The position numbers and the translations under genes are program-made. A stretch of DNA of 64,000 nt from Oenanthe sinensis (Eukaryota; Streptophyta; Magnoliopsida; Apiales; Apiaceae): assembly GCA_028671895.1 (NCBI GenBank), contig CM053804.1, positions 3,105,001-3,169,000 on the forward strand, in the 5' to 3' direction. Below are positions 45,801 through 60,500 of the stretch, one piece after another; within the stretch, counting starts at the first letter, position 1; each line of letters begins with the position of its first letter. Below the pieces are notes generated by a model, which saw only the letters and a program-made list of their open reading frames with translations, searched no databases and was not told the DNA's origin.

Positions 45801-48800
45801 GATATGTCTTACGGAAGTGGAACAGGTAAGTTGGTCAAGATTCTGTCCGAAGGCCAACTATTTAAGACATTCTTTACTGTCTCATGCTAATAGGAGAAAC
45901 AAATGGAAGGAGCTTGAAATGACATCTCAGTTACTTTCTTGCAGCTAATACAGCTATGATATATCATTATGGAAAGCTTTTAGCTCTTTCAGAGGCCGAT
46001 AAACCATGTAAGCTAGATGTGCTTCATTTGTAGGAAGCATCTATAATGTTTCAGTAAACTGTAGAATTTTATGAAGTTTCTAATTTACATTAAGAAGTTT
46101 TTATGCAATTCGTTTTATATGCTATTTTTGGTTAATGAGATTTTATTTGATCTGGTACACTCGAGCCTTCCCCTGCTCCACCTTTCTGGGTATATTAATT
46201 TCCTTTATAATGAAAAAAAAAATTCTTGGACTGTAGGTATGACTTGTGAGTGTAGTGATAGACCTAAAGTACTGTTTTTTCTAGCTAATTAACCTAAAGT
46301 ACTTAATTAAATGCAAAATCAAAATAGAAATGTCTCATTTGGTTGTATCTATGCGTTATTTTTTTTGTTCATTCTGTTAATTGTATGCATTGCTTTTTAC
46401 TACTAAAAATAGTATCTTTGATTTTTTTGTTTAGTAAAGCAGGAAAGTATGAATTTTATTACTTCCATACCTTTTTTCTACCTCCCAAATCCAAGCAAAC
46501 AAATAAGAACCCTCCTTCAGGTTCCATCCGTTTTAGTTTTCCTTATGAATGTGCCAGTTATCACTCAGACTGTTTAAATATAGTTTTAGTCTAGGAATCA
46601 ATTGATTTTTAAAGATATCAATGCATTTGTTCACCTCAATACTTTCGGAACTTCTTACTTTAGAGTATTGCACATGATCAATGCATAGAATTTGTGTTAG
46701 GGTGGAGAACTAAAATGTCACCTAATATCTTCGATCTGCAGATGTTATTAAAGTATTGGAAGATGGAGATTTACAAACTCTTGGCATGCTGGACTATGAC
46801 AAGAGGCTCACACATTCCTTCACTGCCCATCCAAAGGTCAACCCGGTAAAAGCAACTGTCCCAAATATTTTCACGAAGTTCTATTTTTTAACTAACTTGA
46901 ATACTTCTTTGATAAAGGTGCTTTTGCTTGTAGGTGAAATGTTTACCTTTGGAAATTCACCCACGCCTCCATATATAATGTACAGAGTGATATCCAGAGA
47001 TGCATAAATAACATTATCAGACCCTATAATGATGCATGACTTCGCCATTACTGAAAATTATGCAATTATGATGGATCTACCCTTGTATTTCAAATCAAAG
47101 GTAAGATGACTTCTTCCATACTCATTTGCATTGGTTGTGTGATAATCATGGATATTTCTAAAAATGACCAATTACATGATATATTACCTTAATGTAATCT
47201 GTAATGATATGTTACCTGAGTGTATAGATAATGCCGATTTAACTTCACTAAAACTGGGATTTTAATTTTTAGGAAACGGTGACAGAAAAGAAGATGATAT
47301 TCACATTTGATGCAAGTAAAAAAGCCCGGTTTGGTATCCTTCCACAGTATGCAAAGAATGAGCTGCTGATTAAATGGTTTGAGCTTCCAAATTGCTTTAT
47401 ATTTCACAATGGTGAGACACCAGGTTCTTGATACATCCGAAAGTAACCACGTCTCTTAGAGGTTGTAGTTCACCAGTTTACCACACACTTCATTTCTTTT
47501 ATCTCACACTTTTGCATGTTATCTTTTCATGGGATAGTATAGTTATGATCTGAAAGTGTTGGCTTATATTTTTAAAGGAATCTTGATAGACAGTAAACAA
47601 TTGGCTTCAGAATATATTTCTTGTTCATGCTGCTTTTATTTAGAGTTTAGTATTTACTCAAAAGAAAAATGCAAAAAGAAAAATGACTTGGCAAAAAAAA
47701 TGCAAGTAATAAATTTTATAACATCTATGTTGGAATATCAGCATGAAAGCACCTCATACATGGATATTAATGGCTAGAAAGAAGTTTTTGTAACTCATAA
47801 AGTATGTTAGTTCAGGACTCAGGAGGATATAATTGTTTGTGGCTGGTGCTTCACTTTGATTGTTATGGCGAATATCACTGACACTTCATCTTACCAGCCA
47901 ATGCTTGGGAGGAAGGCAATGATGTTGTTTTGATCAGTTGCCGCATTGAGAATCTAGACTTAGATCTAGACAACTATAACTCTGAACTGTAGGGCTCTCG
48001 CCTACATATAGAGATTAAAAATACTAGATCTTGTTATTTGGCAGGCAGCTACTAACTATAAATGATTCGCAGGTTTGAGATGAGATTCAACATGAAGAGT
48101 GGTTTAGCTTCACAGAGAAAGCTCTCAGCATCTTCTGTTGATTATCCTAGGATAAATGAGAGCTATATTGGCAGGTATGAAGCTACATTGTTAATGTTCT
48201 CCTAATTCATTAAAAAACATTATCAAAGATGATTATTAGTTATATTGTTTAGATTTTAGAATAAAAGGTGAAATAATTCATGGAAAATTATCGCAGCACA
48301 TAAATATAATTATGTTTAGTTGTGGTAACATGCTGGACAGCTGGAGATGCTCTTATGTTTCAACGTTTAATTGCTGTCTACTTATCATACTTATTTTGAT
48401 AATTTATAATTTATTTGACATTATTTCATTATAAGCATCTTACTGCGATTGACAATTATGTTAATCAATTTAGGAAACAACGATTTGTATATGGAACTAC
48501 ACTGGACAGCATGGCAAAGGTCACTGGAATTGTTAAATTTGATTTGCACATGGAACCAGAGACCGGAAAAAGAAATCTCGAAGTTGGAGGAAACATTCAA
48601 AGTATCTTTGACCTTGGAGTTGGTAGATTTGGTTCAGAGGCCATCTTTGTCCCTCGTCGGCCAGGCACTACTTCTGAAGAAAATGACGGGTACTTGATTT
48701 ATTTTGTACATGATGAGAACACCGGGTAATTGACTGTCCCTCTTAATATTTTTACCCAATGATAGTTTAAATCATCTCGTTACACTTGCTTGTTCACGAC

Positions 48801-49487
48801 ATTTTGCTCTGTTAACTTGACTACCTGTGCAGAAAATCAGCAGTAAATGTAATTGATGCAAAAACTGTCACCTGATCCAGTTGCAGTTGTTGAATTACCA
48901 CACAGAGTTCCATATGGATTCCATGCCTTATTTTTGACTGAGGTCGGTAGCTTTTTAAAATGATTTTGTTTATTGGATAATAAAATGATGTATGAATTCC
49001 ACCCATATATAAAAGATACACTAGCATCAGTGACTGATCAACAAAATTAGTTACAAGTATTCTGTGTTGTGAAGTCATTTGTGATCATGTTTGGCCAATG
49101 GGATGATATTATAACAAGACTGTACTTTAGGCAGGAAGCTATATGTGCATCAGTGCATGCATGTCAAAATTAGTTTGATTCTATACAAATATACAAAGCC
49201 ATAATTCTTTAAGATAGTAGCTAGTAACAATTTAGGCCCAATACAATAATAGAGATATAACCAATCTTGCAAAAGCTAGAGCCAGCCAGACAGGCCACTC
49301 AATCCTTTGAGCTCAGTTAGGGAGTTGAATTGACATCTCATCTGATCTCATCTGACTATCTGATGTCAGGTAGTTGTTCTCTAACAACTACCATTTGCAA
49401 TTGGTTCAGTTTATCAAATTATGATTCATATCTTCTGCTTGTTTATGTTCTAAACAGGAACAACTTCGAGAACAGGCTAAACTGTAG
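42871..49487 (+). pseudogene. CCD1: Carotenoid cleavage dioxygenase 1-like, copy A, inactivated
   Basis: Fourteen exons parallel to copy B: 42871-43065, 44228-44298, 44506-44520, 45349-45460, 45726-45825, 45945-46007, about 46742-46848, about 46934-47100, 47273-47411, 47898-47988, 48073-48174, 48474-48725, 48833-48942, 49458-49487. Conserved CCD1 segments such as LNGEFVRVGSNP, TSRLKQEE and MMHDFAIT remain. Three lesions kill it: a 7-base loss at the end of exon 7 relative to B, which removes YT and shifts the frame; an 18-base loss in exon 8 that leaves an in-frame TAA; and a 2-base loss in exon 13 giving an early TGA. Exon 10 also lacks 21 bases in frame. Splice sites are mostly kept, so decay looks recent. 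Living CCD1 cleaves carotenoids and apocarotenoids in the cytosol. Confidence 0.85.
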
Positions 49488-50677
49488 AATCACAAAAGCC
49501 TAAGAATTGCAGTGAATCACTGAACAAAAACCACAGGCGCAACGAGACCCGTGTGTGGCTTGTATAGTCGTAGTCTTTAATATTCTCTGTGATGACTCTT
49601 TTTTCAAAGAGGAGGTTGATAGAGATCTGAAATAAATTCAAGTGTGTTGTTCCCATCAAATATACTGATAAGTTCATTACAACAACTGCTCAATTTTGTG
49701 CATTATTTTTCTTCCTTCAGTCATTGGCAGAACCAATTTTCTGAACTGTAGGGGTAAGCAGTCGGTAGTATAGGAGAGAAACATACAAACTTCACTAAAA
49801 GGATTCATATAAGCTTTTACAATGCGGTGTAACATAGATTTGAAAAAGAACATTCTCTTCGAATTCTCACTATGTAGATAAACAGACAGATAATTTAACA
49901 TCACACGACCTGTTGTTTGCAATAGGATTTAGTGCTATGCTTATATAAGATCATTGCCATTCCCCTTGCACAGACAGAAATCATGAAAATATAGCACCTG
50001 ACTGTATTTGATTTAATCTTTCTATTCATTGAAGACCTACATTAGTGGTTCTACGGCGTGCTGCATACCTGGAAGATTTATACTTGATACAGTTAGAACA
50101 TGATCATAGTCGCATAGACCATATTAAAGGTTTATACTACTGATCTAGGAGATGTGAACTTCATTTTTTATTTGGATTTTTGAAATTTGTAGACACTCAA
50201 ATCCTTTTTCGAGGAGAGCCTGAAAGCGATTCCAGATTAAATTCTGGACAAACATCCTCTCAGTTCACATTTCACAAAATTTACGAGACGAAAAAAATTT
50301 AATTTGAATCCCATTCAACATTGCTAAATGCTAGACGCCTGATGCCTGTTAAGAATTACTCCTGGTGCTATTTGATGGGGCAGGAATTTCACTTTTAGTT
50401 GCAACTGCAGGGCTGCAGGGAATTATGACATGTATAGGATTATTTTGATACTATAATATGCTATATGACATGTAACAAGATTTTAATATGTAGAAGATGC
50501 TCATGGAGATGCTGATCGCTAGTTTTTTGGCTTTTTATCGATGAAACATGTACAGGTAGTGCTCACCAAGTTGTTTATTTTCATATTAAAAATTTGAAGA
50601 TTAAACAAAAACATTTAGCAATCATCGATGAAACATGTGTGTTTTAACTCAACTTGGACAAATAAACAATAATCTTA

Positions 50678-51025
50678 GGCTCCGTTTGAGAATGAAAAAT
50701 GTTGTCCACTGAAAAAAAGTGCCGGTGGAAAAAAGTGTTACGAGAAAAATCGGATGAGTATTTGGTATTTTTTTTGATTTGTGCATATATTGAAATATAA
50801 TATATAAAAACAATATTTTGGAGAGATTTGACGATGAAACTTGTAATTATTTCCTACAAAAGATGAAAAACAATTTTTTTTAGAATCAGGGGGACATGCT
50901 TTCACTAACAGTAACTTTTAGACCCAAAGCGTTTTTTCAGACAGTTTTTGGATTTCACCAAACACCTTACTGACAATTTTTAAGTAAAAAGTTGTTGTAT
51001 CTACAACATCAATACCAAACGAGGC
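50678..51025. mobile_element. Tourist-like MITE between the CCD1 genes
   Basis: Ends GGCTCCGTTTG and CAAACGAGGC, inverted with one or two mismatches, are flanked by TTA on both sides (50675-50677 and 51026-51028). Length 348 bp, no coding sequence. The 3-base TTA duplication fits PIF/Harbinger. Confidence 0.75.
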
Positions 51026-51450
51026 TTAAATCTTAATATATATCTATATTTCATTTCTTAAATTAAAACTTTAAATTTTATAGATATTTAAATATCAAAA
51101 TCTAAATATATATCATGAAATATAATATAAATTTAAAAATTAATTAATTTTATCAAATAATAAATTTAATATTGATAAATTATATTCTATATATAATTAG
51201 ACTAAATGAATTATTATGATTGATCATTCAGGAAAAAATTTCAAACATATTATTAATTAAATTAGAGTCAATCACAACTAAACATAACAATTTGAGAAAT
51301 ATTTTAAAAATAAATTTGGAACCTGTAACAATACTCGTATTTTAATATTTAAAAATTATTTCCGCTTGGTGGGGAGGTACGTAGTACATGCATTTCAATG
51401 CGTTCAATTTATAAAACATAACCGGCCGGCAGCTTCATGAATCATGTATA

Positions 51451-51460
51451 CATATAAAAC
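51451..51460 (+). promoter_or_regulatory. TATA box of CCD1-B
   Basis: CATATAAAAC about 85 bases before the ATG at 51541. An (AC)n run (about 51516-51532) lies in the leader. Confidence 0.5.
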
Positions 51461-51540
51461 AACCACCAATTTATCAAATTATTATCATCACTCTTTGTTC
51501 ATCAACCATCTCTAAAACACACACACACACACAGTAAACA

Positions 51541-54500
51541 ATGGGGATAACAAAAGAAGAACAAGTGGAGAGAGTGGAAGATATAGTAGTAGTAAATCCA
51601 AAGCCAAACAAAGGATTAACATCGAAAGCCATCGATTGGATTGAGAGTTTGATTGTTAAATATATGTATGACTCTTCTGTACCTCATCACTGGCTTTCTG
51701 GTAACTTTGCTCCCGTTAATGAGACTCCTCCTGTTTCTCATCTTCCTGTTCGTGGTCGCATTCCGGTATTTTTTCCTTTATCTTGTTTTCCTTAAATTTT
51801 AAACTCGAAACTCGACTCAGCACTTTTTCTTAATTATCATGATCAGTAAATTTTACACTCAACTCGAATAAATTCAATATACCAATCTTTTTCTTAGTTA
51901 TCATAACTAGTAAATTTTAAACTCAACTGGACTAAAATTCGCTATATACTATAATACTTTATCATATTTATTATAGATAGTACATTTTAAACTCGACTTG
52001 ATTAAAATTAGATATAGTAGACTAGTAGTAGTACCTTTTATATATATATATATATATTTAGTGTAACTAGTAAATTTTAAACTCGAAACTCGACTAAAAT
52101 TAGTATAGCAAAACTTTATCTTAGTTGTTGTAAGTAGTTGTAAATTTTAAACTCTATTACAAATGTAACTATTACAAAAGCGCTGATAATAATGACAAGT
52201 CAACAACCAATCTACTCCAAATCTAAGATCCTCGAAATCCAATGCACTACAATTTTCTCTTACACCAAACCTAAAAATTATAAGTAATGAGCTACACAGC
52301 CTTCTAAGTAACCATCGACTTACAAAATTCCACAGTCTTGCACTACAGTCACACTTTACTAGTGACCGACATCTTATTCTTATTCTTTACCACACTTTCC
52401 CAGTTGACGTGATCTAAAATTCAATAATCATGTGCCCCTTATCAAGTATCTAAGAGTGCACACTTGTGCCCCTAATAAGAGAATCTAAGACTAGTTCTGA
52501 AACTATAGTGTAAATTCCGAACGGGTTCGAAATGTAGAGACTCGGTTTCAAAGATTTGCATATCTTATATCTTATACAATTCTAAAACAATATTCTATCT
52601 TATACAAAATACGAAATTCACAATATCAATATCTTTTTCGAAAATAAAGTAAGTCAAAAGGTACTTACTTCCAAGTCGACACTAAAAATCATGTAACGCA
52701 TATAACACCTCCGAAATTCAAGAATCTACACCATTCTTAAACACATATTCAATCCCTTACATCCAACCAATCAAATCACATATCAAAATTCGAACGTCTC
52801 TATAATTCTGAATCTGCCCAGATTTGTATTTGACCGTTTTGACTCTATACATGATGTTTTCTCGAAGAACTTAAACCATGAAAGTTGTAGAGAATAAAAA
52901 AAATCTTTCCAAAAAGTCTAAAATCACTGAATTACGACTTACAATGAATTTACTACGAATTTTATAAGATAACTGATTTGTTCTGGAAAATCCTACGAAT
53001 TTTAATATCAAAGATGAAGAAAAATAAATCAAGATTTGTATCGAGAAAGATTTATAACTGTTTAGTCTTTATGGCTAGAAAAGAATACAAAAGAATGAGG
53101 AGGTCTTAATCTATATATAATATTTTAAAACCTCACGCCAAAATCTATTATGATTCAAACCCGACCCATATTCACAAATCTCATTATTCTTATCTAATTT
53201 TAATTCCTAATTTCTATCCAATTTGAATCTTTTATTATTATTAATCTATTTTATTATTTTAAAAAAAAATACGGGATATTACATTAATTTATGTACTTTT
53301 ATTGATTTTTTTATATTTTTTGTCTGATATTTAAGTTTGAATTGTATGATGAAATTCATTTATACATTTAGTGAATTTTGTATATTAAGTAAGTGTATAT
53401 TTGTTTAAATTATATTTAATATTCATCGGTCATATGCCGGTCAATATACTCTTATATAGTTATACGTTATGGCATCTATCATCATTTCAATCATTTCCTT
53501 TTGTATTCTCATGTTAGAGCTTGACTCGAATTAAATATTTGAATCTCACGTTTGAGTTTCACCTAATCACAAAATTCAAGCTTGAAGTTTTGTGCCAATT
53601 AAAATTGGATATAATTTTGAATATTAAATAGGCATATTTACATTTTGACCATTGAAATTTATCAATTTGTACACATAAATCCCTAAGGAAAATTTTTGTA
53701 TATTTTTACCCTTCAGGTATGAGATTTATACTTTTTAACTATTTTTCCATATTTTCTTCCGATATTGCCCTCAAGGCTAACTGTGCAATATTGGCAGAAA
53801 ACTTAGAAAAAGGGTAAAAGAGTACAAAACTCAGACTTGAAGGATAAAGAGAAACGGATTTTTTTAGGGTTTATATGTACAAACTGATAAACTTCAAGTT
53901 CACATGAGATAAACCGATAAGCAGGTAAAAAATAAATGAATTCTAAATTTATGCATAAAAGGATATATTTGTAATTTGATAAAAATATACAAAATAAAAC
54001 ATTATTTAGAATTGAATATTTTGATATTCGAGCTCAGGTTCAGCTCAATTGTTGGAAAGTCGAACCCTTTCTGTGTTTTTGGCGAATTTTATTGTATTAT
54101 CAGTGAATGGTCTGAATTGTGTAAAGTGTAAACTATATTTCATGTTTAGATATTATGATGAATCCATAGGTTGTGCAATAATCATCATTGTGGATTTGTG
54201 GTTACTAAAAGTAAAGTTAACTGTCTACTTGTATTTTCATCAATTTATTATTAGTTTTGGTTTAGGCAATTAAATTATAATAATTTTTTCTTGTTTCTTA
54301 TTAAAGAAAAATGATGAGTTCGAGAGTTTTGGATAATTGTTTAGTCATTTATTACAACCTAAATGTTTACTAGCTACTGTTCTTGATTTTAGCAGTCTAT
54401 GAAAAATGCACACCTAGAGGGGGTGAATAGGTGTTATGGTCAACAATGACCGATTTTAATTTTATCAATAGCTAAATTCATTTATTACAACCTAAATGTT

Positions 54501-57500
54501 TACTAGCTACTGTACCTACAATGCAGTACAGAAAAGTAAATAACATCAGATCTTTTAGCCAGGTTCGACCCCTAATCCCCTATGGTTTACGTTCTGGTCC
54601 CCTATCAACTAGTAAGAGAGAATATTATTAATCAATGAACAACCAATTACAAGATTACAATAATATTCCTCCCTTCGTCCCTTGCAACTGATTCTAATTT
54701 GCTGAAACACTTATTTCCTGAACTAATTTGTCATCTAAGCACTATACTACCCTAGTACAGCCTTGAACCCTATTTCACAAGCCTTGAGCCCTGTTTCACA
54801 AGCATAGTAATCCAACCACAACCAATAACAGAAGGGAATAAATTACAATTCAAACTATAAACTCTTTCACGTGTATATATATAAGTATATAGAACACTAG
54901 AGCTTCAAAGATATTAGCTAAGAAAGATCTGAGTCTGAGAAGATGTGTGTATAATTTTAGCAAATCAGTATATGTCTTCCTTGGTGAAGAATAAAGCAAT
55001 ACACACGAAGTATATATGTGAACACTTACATTCGAATTAACAAAGCCAAACTAACAGATTTCTATTTTATATCATTTACAAGCTATTAGCTTGCTCACAG
55101 TGTTATCATCAAAATTAAAGGGTTTTGGGCTAGATCAGTGATAATTTTCTGACATCATATATTTACAATTCTTTGTAATAAATATTATAGATGGCACCAC
55201 TTCATTGTGTGATTACCTACTAGTATTATTTTGAATGATGAAAGTGTCTACAGAATTAAACAGATATTAACTATACATAGTTATATAATGCAATATTTTT
55301 TGTTTTCTAGCTACATCTGTGAATCTGGGAAGCCAACATCTGTATTTGACAAGGTTTATGGTATTAGTCTAAGCTAAATAGAAGTACCAATAATTTTTTT
55401 TTATCAATATGTATCTTTTAGGTTATCAGTGGAATTTGCGATAATTTTGCACTAGTGATGGATATTATATGTTTCATTGAAGTAATAATTAAGAAATTGG
55501 AAAGTTATATGTTGCATCTATTCTTTAGCTGGAGGAATGAACCAAAATTGACAGGTTATGGGAGTTGGGTAATGTGGTTTTATTTAAATATCGGTGTATT
55601 TGATCTATCGGTGTATTTGATATTTAAATATTTGTTGCAGGAGTGTCTGAATGGTGAATTTGTCAGGGTTGGTTCAAATCCAAAATTCTCCCCTGTTGCT
55701 GGCTATCACTGGTACGTCCTTGCTCTTTGGAGTTAATTCGTATAGAAACTGAAAAGTTCACCCTTGCAGTGTCCTCTATAAACATGGATTATAAGTAGTA
55801 GTCTTTTTTATGTATTATTTTCTAAGATTTAAGTTGTGTTTTACTAATTGTGTCCTTTAGAATGACTTAGGATGATACTTATTGTCATTTCTTCAACTGT
55901 GCAGGTTTGATGGAGATGGGTGTGTTTCCTTCTTCAAATGAAAATTAATAGTTTTTTTCCCCTTAAGTACTGTAAATAAAAGGGGATTTTAGTGTTACAA
56001 TCCATGATCCTTTTTGCATTAGTCTAATCGTAATTACTGTTAATAAGTGATTTTGTTGGTGCACCAATGTATGGTAGTAACATACTGAAAAATTAGCTCA
56101 ACAATGCTTTGACCTGCTGCCCCTCCCTAATCACAATACGCTATAATTTAAAATAAAGGAAAATAATTGCTGTCATATTGATATTAAATTTAACGAAGTC
56201 ATGAAAGTATATGATTTCTTGCTGATTTGAAGCTGCTTCAAGAATAAAAATGAAATCTTTAAGTTTTGTATAGATCTAGTCAACAGTAAGGTCTAGGCAA
56301 AAGTTGCTTAGAGATCTTAAATATCGAGCTCTTTATAAAAGTGTTGTCAAAAGGTGGTTATATGTTGCTACTTAACCTGATCTTATATGTTTATAATCAA
56401 TTTCCTTATGTTTAATATAAGATAATATCATTACAGTGATGCAATATATAGTCCATTGAAAAGTTTTTTTTGTTCTGTTCTTTTAACTTGTATGCTGTAA
56501 CTATATAAATCATACATTTCATGACATTATAGCAAGTGAATTACCTAGGAGTCCAAAATCACTAAGGCTGTCTTTGTTTGCATAATGGTATTCGACAGGT
56601 TATTTACTATATGTCCTCATTTTGACCATGCTTATTTCTCTAATATAGTTAGTCATGGAGTAATTTTTTTTAATTAGTTTTTAGTTCATTTGACGGTGAC
56701 TATTCAATCCACCTTATATGTGGGTAAATAGTTTCTCTCATAGAACTAAAAAGGTGCTGATATACTCCATGGAATCATATCAAAGGATTTAGTGTAAACA
56801 CACGTAGCCTTGATGGCTTGTGGCAAGACTTCTTAAGTTTGACTATATCCTGGTAACATTTTTTCAAGTGAGTACCTTTTTTTTTTCTTTTCAAGTGAGT
56901 ACCTTGTGTGGAACATGCTTTACTAAGATTTCATGTTTATACTTTTTGATCATTAATTTTGTTTTAAAAGATTTGAATGTAATCAAACAGTGGCTTTGCA
57001 AGCAAGTATGCTCATCTCCCTTTCTTAATAATCAAACCTTTTGTGTATTTCCGGTATATGAGTTGGTGGTGATCAAAATGTATATATTGTATTACTAGCT
57101 CATTGGTGTATTGTCATTCATCGTTATAGCATGATTCATGGATTACGCATTAAAGATGGAAAGGCCACTTATGTCTCTCGCTATGTGAGGACATCTCGTC
57201 TAAAACAAGAAGAGTCTTTCGGAGGAGCCAAGTTTACGAAGGTAACATCTAAGCAACAGAAGCCAAGCTTTACATTTTCTCTTCACCCGTCTTTAAAATG
57301 ATAATTTTTTTGATCATATTGTTTTAGATATAGTCATAGAACAAAATGCCAAGCGAGTTTATTGGTTATTGGTGTGAAGCAAAATATTATTATTTAAAAA
57401 AGTTATGAAATCCAAATAATGTCTCTCCCCACAATCTCAAGGTTTTAGGAGATTGGATCACTAACATGGTATCAGAGTTAAGGTGTGTTAGAATATAATA

Positions 57501-60500
57501 TTATAAGATCCTGGTAAGTCCTTCTCCTAATACCTTAAGGTTTTAGGAGAATTGGTAACTTAACATGTTACTAGAGCTCTAGTAGGTAAAAGATGGACAC
57601 AACTTTCAAGTGAGGGGGAATGTTAGAATATAATATTATATGATCTTGTTAAGTCCTCCTAATACCTTAAGGTTTTTGGAAAATTGGAAACTTAACAAGG
57701 TGTGTATGGAGTGATTGCGTGTTCGAGTCCTAGTTCCACCAATACTCATATTTTTGTTTTGTACACTAAGATTATCCTCATGAGCTCCTAGTGATCCACT
57801 CTTTAATCCGAAGATGGGTCTTCAATTCCCAGACTGACCTTTGAGTGAAGGAAGCGTTAAAGGAGATATAAGATCACATTTAACACCTTAAGGTTTTGGG
57901 AGAGCTGGTCTTTAACAGATTCTGTTGGATATCTGATTAATTTGTTTGTTTAGAACTCTTTATTATTCTCATTTTGATGTGCATAAACATTCCTTTGTTA
58001 CATTAATTTCAGATTGGAGATCTGAAGGGGCTATTTGGATTACTTATGGTCAATATGCAAATGCTAAGAGGAAATTTGAAAGTACTGGATATGTCATACG
58101 GACATGGAACAGGTAAGGTGGTCAAGAATTTGACCAAATGCCATTTATTTTGAGGGTCAACTATAGATATGATGACCAAAGAGCAGATTTTTTCAAAAAC
58201 TTTATTTATCATGTCATAATGTTTGGAGAAACAAATGGAAGGAGATAAAATGACCATCTCAATTACTGTCTCGCAGCTAATACCGCTATGATATATCATC
58301 ATGGAAAACTCTTGGCTCTTTCAGAAGCCGATAAACCATGTAAGCTCTCTGCCCCTTTATGCTTCATTTATAGGAAACATGTATAAATCTCAACTAAGTA
58401 ATTGTAGAATTTTATGAAGTTTCTATTTACATTATGAAATGTGGGTGCAATTTTTATCTTTTTTGCATTGTTTGTAATGACATTGATTATTTCTGGTGTC
58501 ATTTTGTTCGGTTGCGCATTTTCCTCCCCCTCCTTCCCCTTTTTTGTGGATATTGATTCCTTCTATCGTGGAAACATATGAATGTTTTCTCTTTAACTCA
58601 TATTATATTATCACTCTAGGAATCATTTCATTGTGTAAGATGTCAACGCGTTGGTTGTCATTTTTCAGTCTTACTTTACAGTGTTCATGAACAATTCATT
58701 GCACTTAGATTGGTTGCAGAACAAGAATCACATACTATCTTATATCTGCAGATGCCATTAAAGTGTTAGAAGATGGAGATCTACAAACCCTTGGATTGCT
58801 GGATTATGACAAAAGACTGACACATCCATTCACTGCCCATCCAAAGGTCGACCCATATACCGGTAAAAGCCACTTTCTCAGATATTTTCATGAGTGTTTT
58901 AAAATACTTGTTTGATAAACACTCTAATTGCTTGCAGGTGAAATGTTTACCTTTGGCTATTCGCACACATCTCCGTATATAACATACAGAGTGATTTCCA
59001 AGGATGGTTTCATGAATGATCCAGTGCCAATAACATTAGCAGACCCTATAATGATGCATGACTTTGCCATTACTGAAAATTATGCAATTATAATGGACCT
59101 ACCCTTGTACTTTAAACCCAAGGTAAAGGATTTTTTTTGTACTTTTATCTGCATTTTTTGTGTTATAATAATGGATTATGATCTAAAGATCATTGAGTAT
59201 ATGATAGTTTACCTTACTGCAGTCTGTAATACGTAAGATATAGTATATGATGCTGCTTCAACTTCATAAATATGGTTTTTGAGCAATTGAGGTTGACTTA
59301 CCAAGGAGTATTATGTTTAGGAAATGGTCAAGGAAAATAAGCTGATATTTACATTTGATGCAACTAAAAAGGCCCGATTTGGTGTTCTTCCCCGATATGC
59401 AAAGAATGAGATGCTGATTAAATGGTTTGAGCTCCCAAATTGCTTCATATTTCACAACGGTGAGGCACCAAGTTCTTGATTCATCCTGAAGTAAATAAGT
59501 ACATTTCGTCTTTAGGTTGTAGCTCACGACACACTTCATTTCCCGTTGTTTAATATTGCACTCACAGATATGTTTGCATGTTATCTTCTATGGGTTAGCA
59601 TACTTGTAGTCTGAGATGGTCGGTAAATGCTTTCCCAAGTATTTTGATGGACATCGAATTCTAATAAATGATATTCTATATATAAAACTGAACTTGAAAA
59701 TTTATATATTGTTCAAGCTGGTTTATTTGGATTTTTTTTATTTACCGGAAAAAAGAAATATGCAATTAATATGTTTTATATCTTCTTTAAATATCAGCAT
59801 GAAATCACCCCATAAACGATATCCCATGGCTACTGAGAACATATTTTAGTTCTGAAGGAGATAATTGTTTGTGTTTGATAATTCTTTTTGATTGTTAAGG
59901 TGAATTTTTTTGACACTCTCTCTTAACAGCCAACGCTTGGGAGGAAGGAGCCGAAGTTGTTCTGATCACTTGCCGCATTGAAAATCCAGACTTAGATATG
60001 GTTAATGGGAGTATGAAGCTCGAGAATTGTAACTGTGAACTGTGAGGCTCTTGTCTATATATATATGTGCATTGTTAATAAGAATACTACTTCGTGTTTT
60101 AGGGTAGCTGCTACTGACTATAAAAAATTCTCAGGTTTGAGATGAGATTCAACATGAAGAGTGGTCTAGCTTCACAGAAAAAACTCTCTGCAGCTGCTGT
60201 TGATTTTCCTAGAATAAATGAGAGCTATACTGGGAGGTATGAAGCTACATTGCTCATGTTCTTTTATTTCATAATAAAAATATAATTAAGGATGACTTTT
60301 AGTCATATGTTTCTGAATTTAGATAAAAGTTTGGGATAATGTTCTAGAAATTACCCCAGCCCGTTCGTATATCTTTGTTTAGTCACATGAATTAGAGGCT
60401 TATATGCATCCACAGCCAAATACCCCTATTTAGAATCTGATATATATAGTAGTCCTTCAATTATTATTATTTTTTAATTCTTTTATCTATTTTGTACGCA

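Larger units (their letters stand above)
49488..51540. other. Spacer between the two CCD1 copies
   Basis: Copy A 3' flank, a Tourist-like MITE (50678-51025), AT-rich DNA, and the promoter of copy B. No other gene seen. Confidence 0.5.

Noticed and set aside
52500..53100. Possible gene in CCD1-B intron 1
   Set aside because: All frames are short; the text fits LTR sequence without coding content.
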